This document shows positions 44,365 through 54,095 of a stretch of 64,000 bases of DNA, one piece after another (the stretch's first letter is position 1; every line of letters starts with the position of its first letter). Location: NCBI RefSeq assembly GCF_007795095.1, contig NZ_CP042218.1, positions 2,335,001 to 2,399,000 on the forward strand. The letters are read 5' to 3'. The position numbers and the translations under genes are program-made. The notes beneath the pieces are model-generated. The model was given only the letters and a program-made list of their open reading frames with translations. It was not told where the DNA came from and did no database searches. The DNA is from Luteimonas granuli. GTDB taxonomy: Bacteria > Pseudomonadota > Gammaproteobacteria > Xanthomonadales > Xanthomonadaceae.

Positions 44365-44766
44365 ATGGCCACTTCCTGCAATCTCAATCGAGCGGATCGC
44401 GTCGGTTTCGCCGCTTCCTTCCTGTGCGCGCTGCACTGCGCGCTGCTGCCGCTGGTGTTGGCGGTGCTGCCGACGCTGGGCCTGTCCGTGGGCGGCTGGG
44501 TGGACATCGACCAGGGTGTGACCGTGTTCGCGACCCTGCTCGGGGTCGCCACACTCGCGATCGGCTTCCGCCGGCACCGCGCCTTCCGGGCTTGGGCGCT
44601 GCTGCTTCCCGGCCTGGCGCTGGTCTGGCTGGGCGCGTTCAGCCCGCTCCACGACCATGGCCTGGGGCACGCCGTGGTGATGGCCGTGGGCGGCCTGATG
44701 ATCGCCGGCGCGCATCTGTTGAACCTGCGCCTGACCCACGCCGCCGCCGCTCGCGCGACGCCGTGA
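44365..44766 (+). CDS. MerC-domain small membrane protein
   Basis: 133 aa with four predicted membrane helices. The MerC domain starts RADRVGFAASFLCALHCALLPL; the Cys pair C21/C25 in CALHC is the metal-binding motif of MerC mercuric transporters. A second short motif, SPLHDHGLGHAV, adds histidines. No other mer gene is nearby. The position opposite a zinc receptor and beside a Zur-box-like site suggests a zinc-related role, which is inference. The start at 44365 is chosen to begin before the first helix. Confidence 0.8.
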   Translation: MATSCNLNRADRVGFAASFLCALHCALLPLVLAVLPTLGLSVGGWVDIDQGVTVFATLLGVATLAIGFRRHRAFRAWALLLPGLALVWLGAFSPLHDHGLGHAVVMAVGGLMIAGAHLLNLRLTHAAAARATP

Positions 44767-44778
44767 AACCCGCGCCCG

Positions 44779-44787
44779 TGCTAGGAT
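44779..44787 (+). promoter_or_regulatory. Extended -10 upstream of the bTHX gene
   Basis: TGCTAGGAT (TGn plus TAGGAT) lies 58 bases before the bTHX ATG, just after the MerC-like stop. Confidence 0.42.
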
Positions 44788-44845
44788 GCGCGCCCTGTGG
44801 CGTGCAAGGGCGCGCCTGACACGAGACATCCAGGAGCATCAGAGA

Positions 44846-45034
44846 ATGGGCAAGGGCGACCGCAAGACGGCCAAGGGCAAGCGCTACAACTCCAGCTACG
44901 GCAACGCCCGCAGCCAGGCCACCTCGAAGGCGACCGGCACGTCCGCGGCGCCGGTCGCGAAGAAGGCCGCCAAGAGCGTGGCCAAGGCCCCGGCGAAGAA
45001 GGTCGTGGCGAAGAAGACCGTCGCCAAGGAGTGA
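44846..45034 (+). CDS. 30S ribosomal protein THX with Lys/Ala-rich extension
   Basis: 62 aa. The first 24 residues (MGKGDRKTAKGKRYNSSYGN) match the bTHX family, a small basic peptide at the top of the 30S head. Family members are often only 25-45 residues long. Here the remaining 38 residues are Lys/Ala/Val repeats (AKKAAKSVAKAPAKKVVAKK) like histone H1-type tails. The start at 44846 has AGGAG nine bases upstream; an upstream in-frame ATG lacks homology. A strong hairpin follows. Confidence 0.85.
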   Translation: MGKGDRKTAKGKRYNSSYGNARSQATSKATGTSAAPVAKKAAKSVAKAPAKKVVAKKTVAKE

Positions 45035-45057
45035 CCTTGCGCCACCGGCGGTAACGC

Positions 45058-45086
45058 ACGAAGCCCCGCGGAAAGCGGGGCTTCGT
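45058..45086. terminator. Hairpin terminator between bTHX and the dipeptidase gene
   Basis: Perfect 12-bp stem: ACGAAGCCCCGC (45058-45069) with GCGGGGCTTCGT (45075-45086) and a GGAAA loop. It lies between convergent genes and can act in both directions. The CGAAGCCC arm is shared with the hairpin after the OmpA-family gene. Confidence 0.75.
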
Positions 45087-45114
45087 CGTTTCCGGGGAGT
45101 GGAGGGGCCGCGGA

Positions 45115-46332
45115 TCAGCGGGCCGCTGCTCCCGCCTCGATCTCCGCCCAGACGCGCATCAGGTTGCCGCCCAGGATTTTCCGGATGGCATCGTCCGAGT
45201 GCCCGCGCGCCTGCAGGCCGGCGATGAGGTTGGGGAAATCCGCCACCGTACGCAGGCCCTCCGGCAGCGCGCCGTCTACCCCGTCGAAGTCCGAGCCGAT
45301 GCCGACGTGGTCGACGCCGATCAGCTTGACCGCGTAGTCGATCTGGTCGAGCACGTCGCTGATGGGTGCCTCCACCTTCGGGTGGTCCTTGGCCCACTGA
45401 TCGGCAAAGGCCTTGCGGTCCAGTGCCGGCTCGCCCGCGGCCACGCGCTCGGCGTTGCGGCGGTCGAAGGCCAGCGATTCGCGGAACCAGTCGCGGGTGT
45501 TGGCCGCGGCCTGCGGGTTCACGAAGGCGGTGCCGAACGGGATCTGCACCACGCCGCCCCTGGCCGCGATCAGCTTCGCCAGTTCGTCGCTGAGATTGCG
45601 CTCGAAGCCGGGCGTGAAGTGGCGCAGCGCCGAGTGGCTGGCGATCACCGGCACCGAGCTGAGCTCCACCGCCTGGCGCACGGCGTCGTCGGAGATGTGC
45701 GAGACGTCGACCATGATCCCGAGTCGGTTCATCTCGCCGATCACCTCGCGGCCGAAGGGGCTGAGGCCGTTCCAGCGCTTTTCCACCGTGTACGAGGAAT
45801 CGGCGATGCGGTTGTTGCCGCTGTGTGCGAGCGTGATGTAGCGGATACCGCGCTTGTGGAAGAACGCCAGCTGCGACAGGTCGTCCCCGATCGGTCCGCC
45901 GTTCTCCATGCCCAGGGGCAACAGCACGCGGCCGCCTTCGCGCAGGCGCTCGACGTCGCCGGGCGAGATGAGGATGGCGAAGCGGTCGGGATGGCGCGCG
46001 ACAAGGGCCTCCATCGCGTCGATCTGGGCATTGGCCGCCTGCCAGGCGCTGCCGGATTCGTCCTGCCGCGCCGAGGTGTAGATCGACATGAAGGCCACGT
46101 CCAGGCCGCCTTCGCGCGCACGCGGGTAGTCGAACTCGCGGTCCGGGGCGGCTTCGCCGAGGTCGGCCCAACTCGACACCAGCACGCCCGGGGCGTCGAC
46201 GTGGGTGTCGACGATGAGTGCGTCGGCGGCCAGCGCGCGCGCGGCGTCGGTAGCCTGGGCGAGCGCGGCGGCGGGGACGGCCAAGGCCAGGGACAGGGCG
46301 ATTGCGAGGGCGCGGAGACGGCTTCGGGACAT
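45115..46332 (-). CDS. Membrane dipeptidase (peptidase M19)
   Basis: 405-aa exported zinc dipeptidase of the renal dipeptidase family. Signal peptide to about residue 25 (ALAIALSLALAVPAAALAQ). Metal ligands are in IVDTHVDAPG, in MVDVSHISDDAV, and in the segment VIASHSALRHFTPGFERN. The late motif GVDHVGIGSDFDGVD is diagnostic of M19. The start at 46332 has AGGAGCCACACC upstream. It lies 29 bases downstream of hutI on the same strand. The natural substrate is unknown. Confidence 0.91.
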   Translation of the reverse strand: MSRSRLRALAIALSLALAVPAAALAQATDAARALAADALIVDTHVDAPGVLVSSWADLGEAAPDREFDYPRAREGGLDVAFMSIYTSARQDESGSAWQAANAQIDAMEALVARHPDRFAILISPGDVERLREGGRVLLPLGMENGGPIGDDLSQLAFFHKRGIRYITLAHSGNNRIADSSYTVEKRWNGLSPFGREVIGEMNRLGIMVDVSHISDDAVRQAVELSSVPVIASHSALRHFTPGFERNLSDELAKLIAARGGVVQIPFGTAFVNPQAAANTRDWFRESLAFDRRNAERVAAGEPALDRKAFADQWAKDHPKVEAPISDVLDQIDYAVKLIGVDHVGIGSDFDGVDGALPEGLRTVADFPNLIAGLQARGHSDDAIRKILGGNLMRVWAEIEAGAAAR

Positions 46333-46361
46333 GGTGTGGCTCCTTGTGGAACGGCGGGATC

Positions 46362-47612
46362 TCAGGCGGTCGGGGTGGCGCCAGCCACCCTGCGGCCGGC
46401 GGAATGGACCGAGACGGCCAGGTCGCCGCCCAGCCAGTAGCACAGCGCCGCGGGCTCACGCACGCGCCAGCGCACGAAATCGGCGCGCAGGCCGGGGCGC
46501 AGCCTTCCGCGATCGTCGAGGCCCAGCGCGCGCGCCGCATGCAGGGTGGCGCCGCGCAGCGCTTCGACCGGGGTCAGGCGGAAATGGGTGCAGGCCAGCT
46601 GCATCGCCTGGCGCAGCGAAAGCAGCGGCGAGGTGCCCGGGTTGCAGTCGGTGGCCACCGCCATCGGCACGCCGTGCGCGCGGAAGGCGTCGATCGGCGG
46701 CAGCGTGGTCTCGCGCAGCACGTGGAAGGCGCCGGGCAGGAGCACCGCGACCGTGCCGGCCGCCGCCATCGCGCGCACGCCGGCGTCGGACGTGTGTTCG
46801 ACGTGGTCGGCGGACAGTCCGCCGAATTCCGCCACCAGCGCCGCGCCGTCGCCATCGCTGAGCTGGTCGGCGTGCAGCTTCACCGGCAGCCCCAGGGCGC
46901 GCGCGGCGTCGAACACCCGCCGGGTCTGCGCCGCGCTGAAGCCGATGCGCTCGCAGAATGCATCCACCGCGTCCACCAGTCCTTCCGCATGCAGGCGCGG
47001 CAGCCATGCGCGGACGGCGTCGATGTAGCCGTCGGCATCGCCCATGAACTCCGGCGGCAGCGCATGCGCGCCGAGGAAGGTGGTGCGGACCGGGATGCCG
47101 AGCGCGTCGCCGAGCCGGCGCGCGGTGCACAGCATCTTGCGCTCGTTGTCGAAGTCGAGGCCGTAGCCCGACTTCACTTCAAGCGTGGTCACGCCGTCCG
47201 CCACCAGCGCGCGCGCGCGCGGCAGGGACTCGGCCAGCAGCGTCCCCGCGTCGGCGGCGCGTGTGGCGCGCACGGTGGAGAGGATGCCGCCGCCGGCACG
47301 CGCGATCTCCTCGTAGCTCACGCCCGACAGCCGCTGTTCGAACTCCGCGGCGCGGTCGCCGGCGAAGACGGCGTGGGTATGGCAGTCGACCAGGCCCGGC
47401 GTCACCAGGTCCCCGCCCGCATCGGTCACCTCATCGGCGAGGTCCGCCGCTGCCCCGGGCAGCGCCGCCGCAGGGCCTGCGAAGACGATGCGGCCATCGC
47501 GCCAGCCCAGCGCGCCGTCGTCCACCAGGCCGTAACCGCCGGCATCGTCGTCGAGCGTGGCCAGGCGCGCACCGAGCAGCAGGCCGTCCCAGCGGCCAGG
47601 CGCGGTGTTCAT
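46362..47612 (-). CDS. hutI: Imidazolonepropionase
   Basis: Third step of histidine degradation, hydrolysing imidazolone-5-propionate to formiminoglutamate. It is a 416-aa amidohydrolase. Metal and substrate residues lie in [51 protein letters not shown] and [17 protein letters not shown]. The start at 47612 is chosen from the family start ([20 protein letters not shown]). It is divergent from hutF, which uses its product. hutH and hutU are not in the window. Confidence 0.96.
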   Translation of the reverse strand: MNTAPGRWDGLLLGARLATLDDDAGGYGLVDDGALGWRDGRIVFAGPAAALPGAAADLADEVTDAGGDLVTPGLVDCHTHAVFAGDRAAEFEQRLSGVSYEEIARAGGGILSTVRATRAADAGTLLAESLPRARALVADGVTTLEVKSGYGLDFDNERKMLCTARRLGDALGIPVRTTFLGAHALPPEFMGDADGYIDAVRAWLPRLHAEGLVDAVDAFCERIGFSAAQTRRVFDAARALGLPVKLHADQLSDGDGAALVAEFGGLSADHVEHTSDAGVRAMAAAGTVAVLLPGAFHVLRETTLPPIDAFRAHGVPMAVATDCNPGTSPLLSLRQAMQLACTHFRLTPVEALRGATLHAARALGLDDRGRLRPGLRADFVRWRVREPAALCYWLGGDLAVSVHSAGRRVAGATPTA

Positions 47613-47771
47613 CGGCGCGGAGCCGGCGGGAGGACGACGGTGCGGCGCGACATGGATGGCCCCGGTGCTGTGGCGACGACCCGCTAGCCTAGCGCAACGA
47701 TGCCGGCCGGTGGCAGACGCACCGCCACCGGAAACGGTAGCCTGTCGCCCCCCGCCACAGGATCGTCCACC

Positions 47772-49040
47772 ATGTCCGCACGCTCCGACGCCGCAGAGCC
47801 CATCGCCCGCCGGGTGGAGGAAGGCTGGCGGTTGCCCGGGGTCGCCAACCTGCATTCGCACGCGTTCCAGCGTGCCATGGCCGGGCTCGCGGAGCGCCAG
47901 ACCCATCCCGAGGACTCCTTCTGGACGTGGCGCGAAACCATGTACCGCATGGCCGCGCGCTTCGATCCCGATTCCCTGCACGCCGTCGCCAGCCAGCTCT
48001 ACGTCGAGATGCTGGAGGCCGGTTACACCACGGTCTGCGAGTTCCACTACCTGCACCATGCGCCCGACGGCCGGCCCTACGACGATCCCGCGGCGATGTC
48101 GCAGGCGCTGATCGCCGCTGCGCGGGACACCGGCATCCGCCTGACCCTGCTGCCGGTGCTGTACATGACCGGAGGTTTCGACGGCCGGCCTCTGAACGCG
48201 CGGCAGGCCCGCTTCGGCCATGACATCGACGGTTACATGCGCCTGTTCGAAGGGCTGCGCGCGGAGGAGGGCGAAACGCTCCGCGTCGGCTGCGCGCTGC
48301 ACAGCCTGCGCGCGGTACCGCCCGAGGCCATGCGCGCCGTGCTGGCGGCGCTTCCGGACGACGCCCGCATCCACATCCACATCGCCGAGCAGGTCGGCGA
48401 GGTGCAGGACTGCCTCGCGCTGCGTGACCTGCGGCCCGTGGAATGGTTGCTGCAGAACGCCACGGTGGACGCGCGCTGGACCCTGGTGCACGCCACGCAC
48501 CTCAACGACTGGGAGGTCGCCGGCATCGCGAAGAGCGGCGCCACCGTCGCCATCTGCCCGAGCACCGAGGCCAACCTCGGCGACGGCCTGTTCCGCCTCC
48601 GCGACTATCTGGACGCCGGCGGCGCCTGGGGCATCGGCTCGGATTCGCATATCTCGGTGTCGCCGGTGGAGGAGCTGCGCTGGCTGGAATACGGGCAGCG
48701 GGTGCTGACCCGGCGCCGCAACATCGCCGTGCATGGGGACTCGCCAAGCGTGGGCGCGACCCTGCTGCGCGGCGCATGGTCGAGCGTCGCCGGCTCCACC
48801 GGGTTCGACGGCGCCGGGGGAGATGCTGTCGTGCTCGATGCGGACGCGCCGCAGCTGGCCGGCGCCACCGCGGACGACGTCGCCGACCGCTGGATCTTCA
48901 GCGGAAACCGATCCTGCATCCGCGAAGTGCATGTCGCTGGCCGCAAGGTCGTCGCCGATGGCGTGCATGCCGGACGCGGGCCGATCCTCGCCCGCTACCG
49001 GGCAGCGATGGCGACCATCCTCGGGGCCATCGAAGGATGA
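47772..49040 (+). CDS. hutF: Formimidoylglutamate deiminase, short N-terminus
   Basis: Deiminates N-formimino-L-glutamate to formylglutamate (the five-step hut route). The amidohydrolase core is clear: [20 protein letters not shown] (metal-binding HxH), [27 protein letters not shown] and [20 protein letters not shown]. The start at 47772 gives 422 aa. Most HutF proteins have about 40 more residues before the LPG motif, forming N-terminal strands. Here the preceding 24 in-frame codons from 47700 are low-complexity, so the domain looks truncated. It is divergent from hutI. Confidence 0.9.
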   Translation: MSARSDAAEPIARRVEEGWRLPGVANLHSHAFQRAMAGLAERQTHPEDSFWTWRETMYRMAARFDPDSLHAVASQLYVEMLEAGYTTVCEFHYLHHAPDGRPYDDPAAMSQALIAAARDTGIRLTLLPVLYMTGGFDGRPLNARQARFGHDIDGYMRLFEGLRAEEGETLRVGCALHSLRAVPPEAMRAVLAALPDDARIHIHIAEQVGEVQDCLALRDLRPVEWLLQNATVDARWTLVHATHLNDWEVAGIAKSGATVAICPSTEANLGDGLFRLRDYLDAGGAWGIGSDSHISVSPVEELRWLEYGQRVLTRRRNIAVHGDSPSVGATLLRGAWSSVAGSTGFDGAGGDAVVLDADAPQLAGATADDVADRWIFSGNRSCIREVHVAGRKVVADGVHAGRGPILARYRAAMATILGAIEG

Positions 49041-49132
49041 TCGATGCCGGCCGCGCGACGCGGCCGGCTGAAAATTTCCGCTGCCCGCTGCAACCAACCT
49101 CCTGGGACGCATCAGGAGGACAGAAGCGCGAC

Positions 49133-49603
49133 ATGGAAAACGGAGCGGCGTTCACCGCCATGGTCCAGGAGAACAGGGGGGCGCTGGTGCGCCTGGCACG
49201 GCGCTACGCCGGACCGGACGACTGGCAGGACCTGCTGCAGGAGATGCAGCTGCAGCTGTGGCGCAGCTTCGACAGCTTCGATGGACGCGCGCAGCGTTCG
49301 ACCTGGCTGTACCGCGTCGCGCTCAATACCGCGCTGGGCCACGTACGCAAGCCGCGCCGTCTCCACAGTCCGCTGGACGAGGTGCCGGAGCAGGGCGACA
49401 GCGGCGATACGGAGGACGCGATCGGCGTGCTCGACCGGTTCCTCGCCATGCTCGATCCCGTGCAGCGCAGCGTCCTGATGCTCGATCTGGAAGGGCTGCC
49501 GCGGGAGCAGGTCGCCGACGTGCTTGGCCTGAGCGTCAACGCCGTGGCCGTACGCATGACCCGCCTGCGCCGGCTGTTCGAACAGCGTTTCCTGGAGGAC
49601 TGA
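49133..49603 (+). CDS. RNA polymerase ECF sigma factor (second)
   Basis: 156 aa. Sigma2 is at about residues 10-75 ([48 protein letters not shown]). Sigma4 is at 100-152 ([41 protein letters not shown]). A strong AGGAGGA precedes the ATG at 49133, with a slightly long 13-base gap. The next gene, a membrane protein, starts 2 bases after the stop, the place where an anti-sigma factor is usually found. Confidence 0.88.
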   Translation: MENGAAFTAMVQENRGALVRLARRYAGPDDWQDLLQEMQLQLWRSFDSFDGRAQRSTWLYRVALNTALGHVRKPRRLHSPLDEVPEQGDSGDTEDAIGVLDRFLAMLDPVQRSVLMLDLEGLPREQVADVLGLSVNAVAVRMTRLRRLFEQRFLED

Positions 49604-49605
49604 CG

Positions 49606-50190
49606 ATGGACTGGGACAGGATCAGGACCCAATGGCGCGAGGCGACGCCCTCCGCGAACCTGCTGTCGCTCCACGAGCTCCGCAGGCGCGACGGTGCGCT
49701 CTGGAAGACCGTGCGGCGGCGCGATCTCCTCGAAACCATCGCTGGCGTATTCGTGGCGATCTTCTTCGGAGCGATGACGATCGTCGCGTTGTCCAGAGGG
49801 GAATGGCTCCAGGGCGGATTCGCGCTGCTGGTGGCCGGGTGGGGGGCGGAGCTGCCGTTCCGCATGCACCGCCACCGGCGGCTCGCGCTCGAGCCGGGGC
49901 ACGGACTCGACCTGCGCGCGTTCCTGGAGCGGCAGCGCGATGCAGCGCTGGTCCAGGCCCGGCTGCTCGAGCGGGTCTGGCTCTGGTACCTGGCCCCGCC
50001 CGCCATCGGCCTGGCGGGCCTGACGCTGGCACGCGACGGCCTGACCGCCGGTGCGCTGCGCTTCATCGGCGTGATGCTGGTGCTGTGCGTGGTCCTGGTC
50101 TGGGCGAATCGCTACGCGGCGCGAACGCAGTTCCGCGCCCATGCCGATGCGCTGGAGCGCCAGCTCGACGCTCTGGCCGGGGACAGCTGA
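49606..50190 (+). CDS. Membrane protein, candidate regulator of the adjacent sigma factor
   Basis: 194 aa, not a recognised anti-sigma family. The N-terminus (MDWDRIRTQWREATPSANLL) is soluble. Four hydrophobic segments follow in two pairs, at about residues 45-80 and 120-165. No zinc-binding HxxxCxxC motif is seen. The ATG at 49606 lies 2 bases after the sigma gene stop, preceded by GGAGGAC, so the two are translated together. Membrane location and tight coupling make an anti-sigma role plausible, but this is inference. Confidence 0.75.
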   Translation: MDWDRIRTQWREATPSANLLSLHELRRRDGALWKTVRRRDLLETIAGVFVAIFFGAMTIVALSRGEWLQGGFALLVAGWGAELPFRMHRHRRLALEPGHGLDLRAFLERQRDAALVQARLLERVWLWYLAPPAIGLAGLTLARDGLTAGALRFIGVMLVLCVVLVWANRYAARTQFRAHADALERQLDALAGDS

Positions 50191-50252
50191 TTGCGGCCAC
50201 ACACGGCGCGGGAGCCGCGCCCACGTCATCGATCATCGACAAGGAGAGACCC

Positions 50253-51899
50253 ATGCAGCTTCCCCTCGCTTCCATCCTCCCGCTGTGCGCGGCGCTTGCG
50301 CTCGCGGCCTCCGCCAACGCTCGTGCCGGCGATGACGCGGCGCTCGCCTCGATCGTCGACCAGCGCCTGGCCGGCGACCGCACGGGCGCCTGCATGGCGG
50401 TGGCGGTCATCGACGGCGACCGCGTTTCCCGCACGTTCCGCTGCGCGGACCCTGCCGCCGCCGCACGCATCGGTCCCGACAGTGCATTCGAGATCGGCTC
50501 GGTCAGCAAGACCATGACCTCGACCCTGCTCGCGGAGCTCGTGGCCGAAGGCAAGGTCTCGCTGGACGATCCGCTGTCCGCCTACCTGCCCGAGGGGACG
50601 AACGTCCCCGCCTTCGAAGGAAGCCCGATCCTGCTGCGGCACGTGGTCACCCACACCAGCGGCCTGCCGGCGCTGCCGGCGCGGATGGCGGTGACCGATC
50701 CCGGCGATCCCTATGCCACGCTGACCATCGACGACCTGCTGGCTTCGCTTGGCGACGTGACCCTGGCGCACGCCCCGGGAACGCGGTTCGAGTACTCGAA
50801 CTTCGCTTCGATGGTGCTCTCACACGCGCTCGCCAGGCGCGCCGGCACCGACTTCGAGACGCTGATCGACGAACGCCTGTTCACGCCGCTCGGCATGGAT
50901 CGGGCCTACGTGTCGCGGCGCCCCGAAGGCGTGCGCGCCGCGGGCGGCCACACCCCCAACGGCCTGCCCGCGCCCGCATGGACCATCCCGGTGGACGCCG
51001 CCGGTGTCGGCGGCGTGCGCGCCACGCTCGAAGACATGGTCCGCTACGTCCGGGCGAATCTGGATCCCGCCGCCACCCCGTTGCATGCCGCCATCGAGCT
51101 GGCGCACGCGCCGGTCAGCCGGCAGCCGCCGATGGCGATGAACTGGATGCTCATGCCGGTCGCGGGCCGCACCGTACTGGTGCACGAGGGCGGCACCGGC
51201 GGCTTCTCGTCCTTCGTGTCGGTGGACGAGGGGAAGCGGCGCGGCGTGGTGATCCTTTCCGATACCGCGTGGCACTCCATGGGCGGACTCGGCAGCCTGG
51301 GGCTGCACCTGGTCGATGCGTCGCTGCCGTTGGGCGGGCCGCGCAGGATGGCGACGCCGCCGGCGGAGCTGCTCCAGGGCCTGGCCGGCGAATACCAGCT
51401 GCAGGGCCTGATGAAGATGAGCCTCCGCCATCGCGAGGGGAAGCTGTACTTCCAGGCCGAAGGGCAGGGCGAGTACGAGCTGGGCTACGACAGCGCCGGC
51501 GACTTCTTCCCGACCGTCGCCGATGCGCTGCTCAAGCCCCGTCGACAGGCCGATGGCAGCTACGCCTTCCTCTGGGTGCAGGGCGGCGGCATGATCCCCG
51601 CCACCCGTCTGGACGCAGGCGCCGCCTCCGCGCCGGCCCTGTCCACGGCGGTGCTTGCGGACTATGCCGGCGAGTATCCGCTGGCCCCGGGCTTCGCCCT
51701 CACCGTCCGCGAGCGCGATGGGCGCCTGCATGCACAGGCCACGGGCCAGGGCGAGTTCGCGCTGGATCCGGCCGGCCCGGACCGTTTCGAGGCGGCCGCT
51801 TACGGGATCGGGATAGAGTTCAAGCGCGGTGCCGACGGCAGCGTCGCGTCACTGGACCTCCATCAGGGTGGCCGGGTGACGCACGCCGAGCGACGATGA
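50253..51899 (+). CDS. Class C beta-lactamase-like serine hydrolase
   Basis: 548-aa exported penicillin-binding-like hydrolase. Signal peptide to about residue 25. The active-site SxxK is SVSK (Ser83, Lys86), the YxN motif is Tyr181-Ser-Asn183, and the third motif is HEGG in TVLVHEGGTGGFSSF. The C-terminal 200 residues form a lipocalin-like domain (AGEYQLQGLMKMSLRHREGK) found in AmpC-related peptidases and esterases. AAGGAGA lies five bases before the ATG at 50253. It follows the second sigma/membrane pair by 62 bases. It is unlikely to be a true beta-lactamase, given length and domain. Confidence 0.87.
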   Translation: MQLPLASILPLCAALALAASANARAGDDAALASIVDQRLAGDRTGACMAVAVIDGDRVSRTFRCADPAAAARIGPDSAFEIGSVSKTMTSTLLAELVAEGKVSLDDPLSAYLPEGTNVPAFEGSPILLRHVVTHTSGLPALPARMAVTDPGDPYATLTIDDLLASLGDVTLAHAPGTRFEYSNFASMVLSHALARRAGTDFETLIDERLFTPLGMDRAYVSRRPEGVRAAGGHTPNGLPAPAWTIPVDAAGVGGVRATLEDMVRYVRANLDPAATPLHAAIELAHAPVSRQPPMAMNWMLMPVAGRTVLVHEGGTGGFSSFVSVDEGKRRGVVILSDTAWHSMGGLGSLGLHLVDASLPLGGPRRMATPPAELLQGLAGEYQLQGLMKMSLRHREGKLYFQAEGQGEYELGYDSAGDFFPTVADALLKPRRQADGSYAFLWVQGGGMIPATRLDAGAASAPALSTAVLADYAGEYPLAPGFALTVRERDGRLHAQATGQGEFALDPAGPDRFEAAAYGIGIEFKRGADGSVASLDLHQGGRVTHAERR

Positions 51900-51919
51900 C
51901 CGGCTGAGGGGGCCGGCGT

Positions 51920-52416
<497 letters not shown>

Positions 52417-52420
<4 letters not shown>

Positions 52421-53982
52421 GGGCTGTCTGCCTCATGCGTCGGTGTCCGCGCGCGCTTGCGCGCGGTGGCGCGGGACTGCGCCGCTGTGGTGTGGGACGT
52501 GGACGCCATCGCGTCCTTCCAGAGGTGGATCACCGCGTAGGCGCGCCACGGCCGCCAGGCCCCGGCGCGGACGGACAGCGCCTTTGCGGTGAGCCGCGAA
52601 CCATCGGCGGGCAGTGCTTTCTGCAGCACCAGGTCCTCCGAGGGGAACGCGTCCGGGTGGCCGAGCGCGCGCATCGCGATGTACTGCGCCGTCCACGGTC
52701 CGATGCCGGGCAGCGCGACCCAGTGCGCCGTGAAATCATCGAGCGTGCGTTCGGCGCGGAAATCGACGCGACCCTCGAGCAGCGCCCGGGCCATGCCACG
52801 CAGGGTGTCGGCGCGCGCACGGGTGAGGCCGATCGCCGAGAGGTCCGCATCGGCCAGCGCATCCGGCGTCGGGAACAGGTGCTCCAGTCCATCGCCGAAC
52901 GCCGCAGGAAGCGGCTCGCCGTAGCGTCCTGCCAGGCGCGCGGCCAGGGTGCGGGCGGCGGCCACGCTGACCTGCTGCCCGAGCACCGCGCGCACGGCGA
53001 TCTCGAAGCCGTCCCAGCCGCCGGGCAGGCGCAGGCCGGGGCGTGCCTGCAGCAGCGGGCGCAGGCGCTCGTCGTTCGAGAGCGCGTCCGCGATCGCCTG
53101 CGGATCGGCGTCGAGGTCGAGCATGCGCCGCAGCCGCTGCACGATGTCGAGCAGGCGCCCGGCCTGCGGCGCGTGAAGCTCCAGCTTCAGTGCATGTTCG
53201 CCGCCGGGCCACGCCGAGATGCGCAGCCACCCGTGCGGCGCGTCGCCGGTGCCGGCGATGACGCGCGCATAGTGCGCGTCGCCCACCGATTCCACCCCCG
53301 GCAGCGCGCGACCACGCAGGAAATCCAGCATCGCCGGGAAGTCGTACGGCGGGCGGTAGCCCAGGCGCAGCACCAGCGTGTCGCCGTCGGTCTTCGCCGC
53401 CGCGCCGGGCTGCCTGCGCAGTTCGCGCGGCGTCATCCGGTAGGCGTCCTTGAAGCTGGTGTTGAAGCGCCGAAGACTGCCGAAGCCCGCCGCCATCGCG
53501 ACCTCGGTCACCGGCAGCGCGGTCTCGGTCAGCAACTGCTTGGCGAACAGCAGACGCCGCGTCCCGTGCACGCCCACGGGCGGCGCGCCGAGGCGCTCCA
53601 CGAACAGCCGCCTCAGCTGGCGCTCGCCCAGGCCAACGCGCCCGGCAAGGACCGACAGCGGCGCATCCGCCAGAGCGCCCTGGTCGATCAGCGTCAGCGC
53701 CCGCGCCAGCGCCGCATCGCCGCGCCGCCAGGCGCCGTCGCCGGGCGACAGCTCGGGCCGGCAGCGCAGGCAGGGCCGGTAGCCCGCGGCCTCTGCCGCC
53801 GCGGCGCTGGCGTAGTAGGTGACCCGCTTCGCGTAGGGCGCCGGGCAGACCGGGCGGCAGTAGATCCGCGTGCTGTGCACGCCGGTGAAGAACAGGCCGT
53901 CGAAGCGCGGGTCGCGGCTGCGGCGCGCCTGGTCGCAGGTGGCGGTGGCGGGGAGGACGGCGGTGGCGGATTCGACCGGCAT
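52417..53982 (-). CDS. Ada-type regulator / AlkA DNA-3-methyladenine glycosylase fusion
   Basis: 521-aa fusion. Residues 20-85 form the Ada zinc domain that takes methyl groups from DNA phosphotriesters, with cysteines 42, 46, 71 and 74 at Ada spacing. Residues 90-190 are an AraC-type helix-turn-helix ([20 protein letters not shown]). Residues 205-490 are AlkA: a helix-hairpin-helix [20 protein letters not shown] followed by the catalytic Asp450 in FPSEDLVL. The protein can sense methylation, activate transcription and excise damaged bases. Its stop overlaps the ogt start. Confidence 0.93.
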
Positions 53983-54095
53983 GGACGCAGGCTAGCACCG
54001 GCGCAGGGCCATGACTCGCCGTTTTCGGACATCCGGACCCGCGGCCACGCTAAGGCAGTTTCCGGGCGGTTTCCGGGCGGTGGCCGCCCGGGCCG

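Noticed and set aside
47613..49112. Upstream extension of the hutI frame antisense to hutF
   Set aside because: hutI homology starts at 47612; the extension is antisense to hutF and lacks motifs.
50253..51899. True AmpC beta-lactamase
   Set aside because: The SxxK and YxN motifs are present, but the third motif is HEGG in place of KTG and a 200-residue lipocalin-like C-terminal domain is attached, as in esterase or peptidase relatives.
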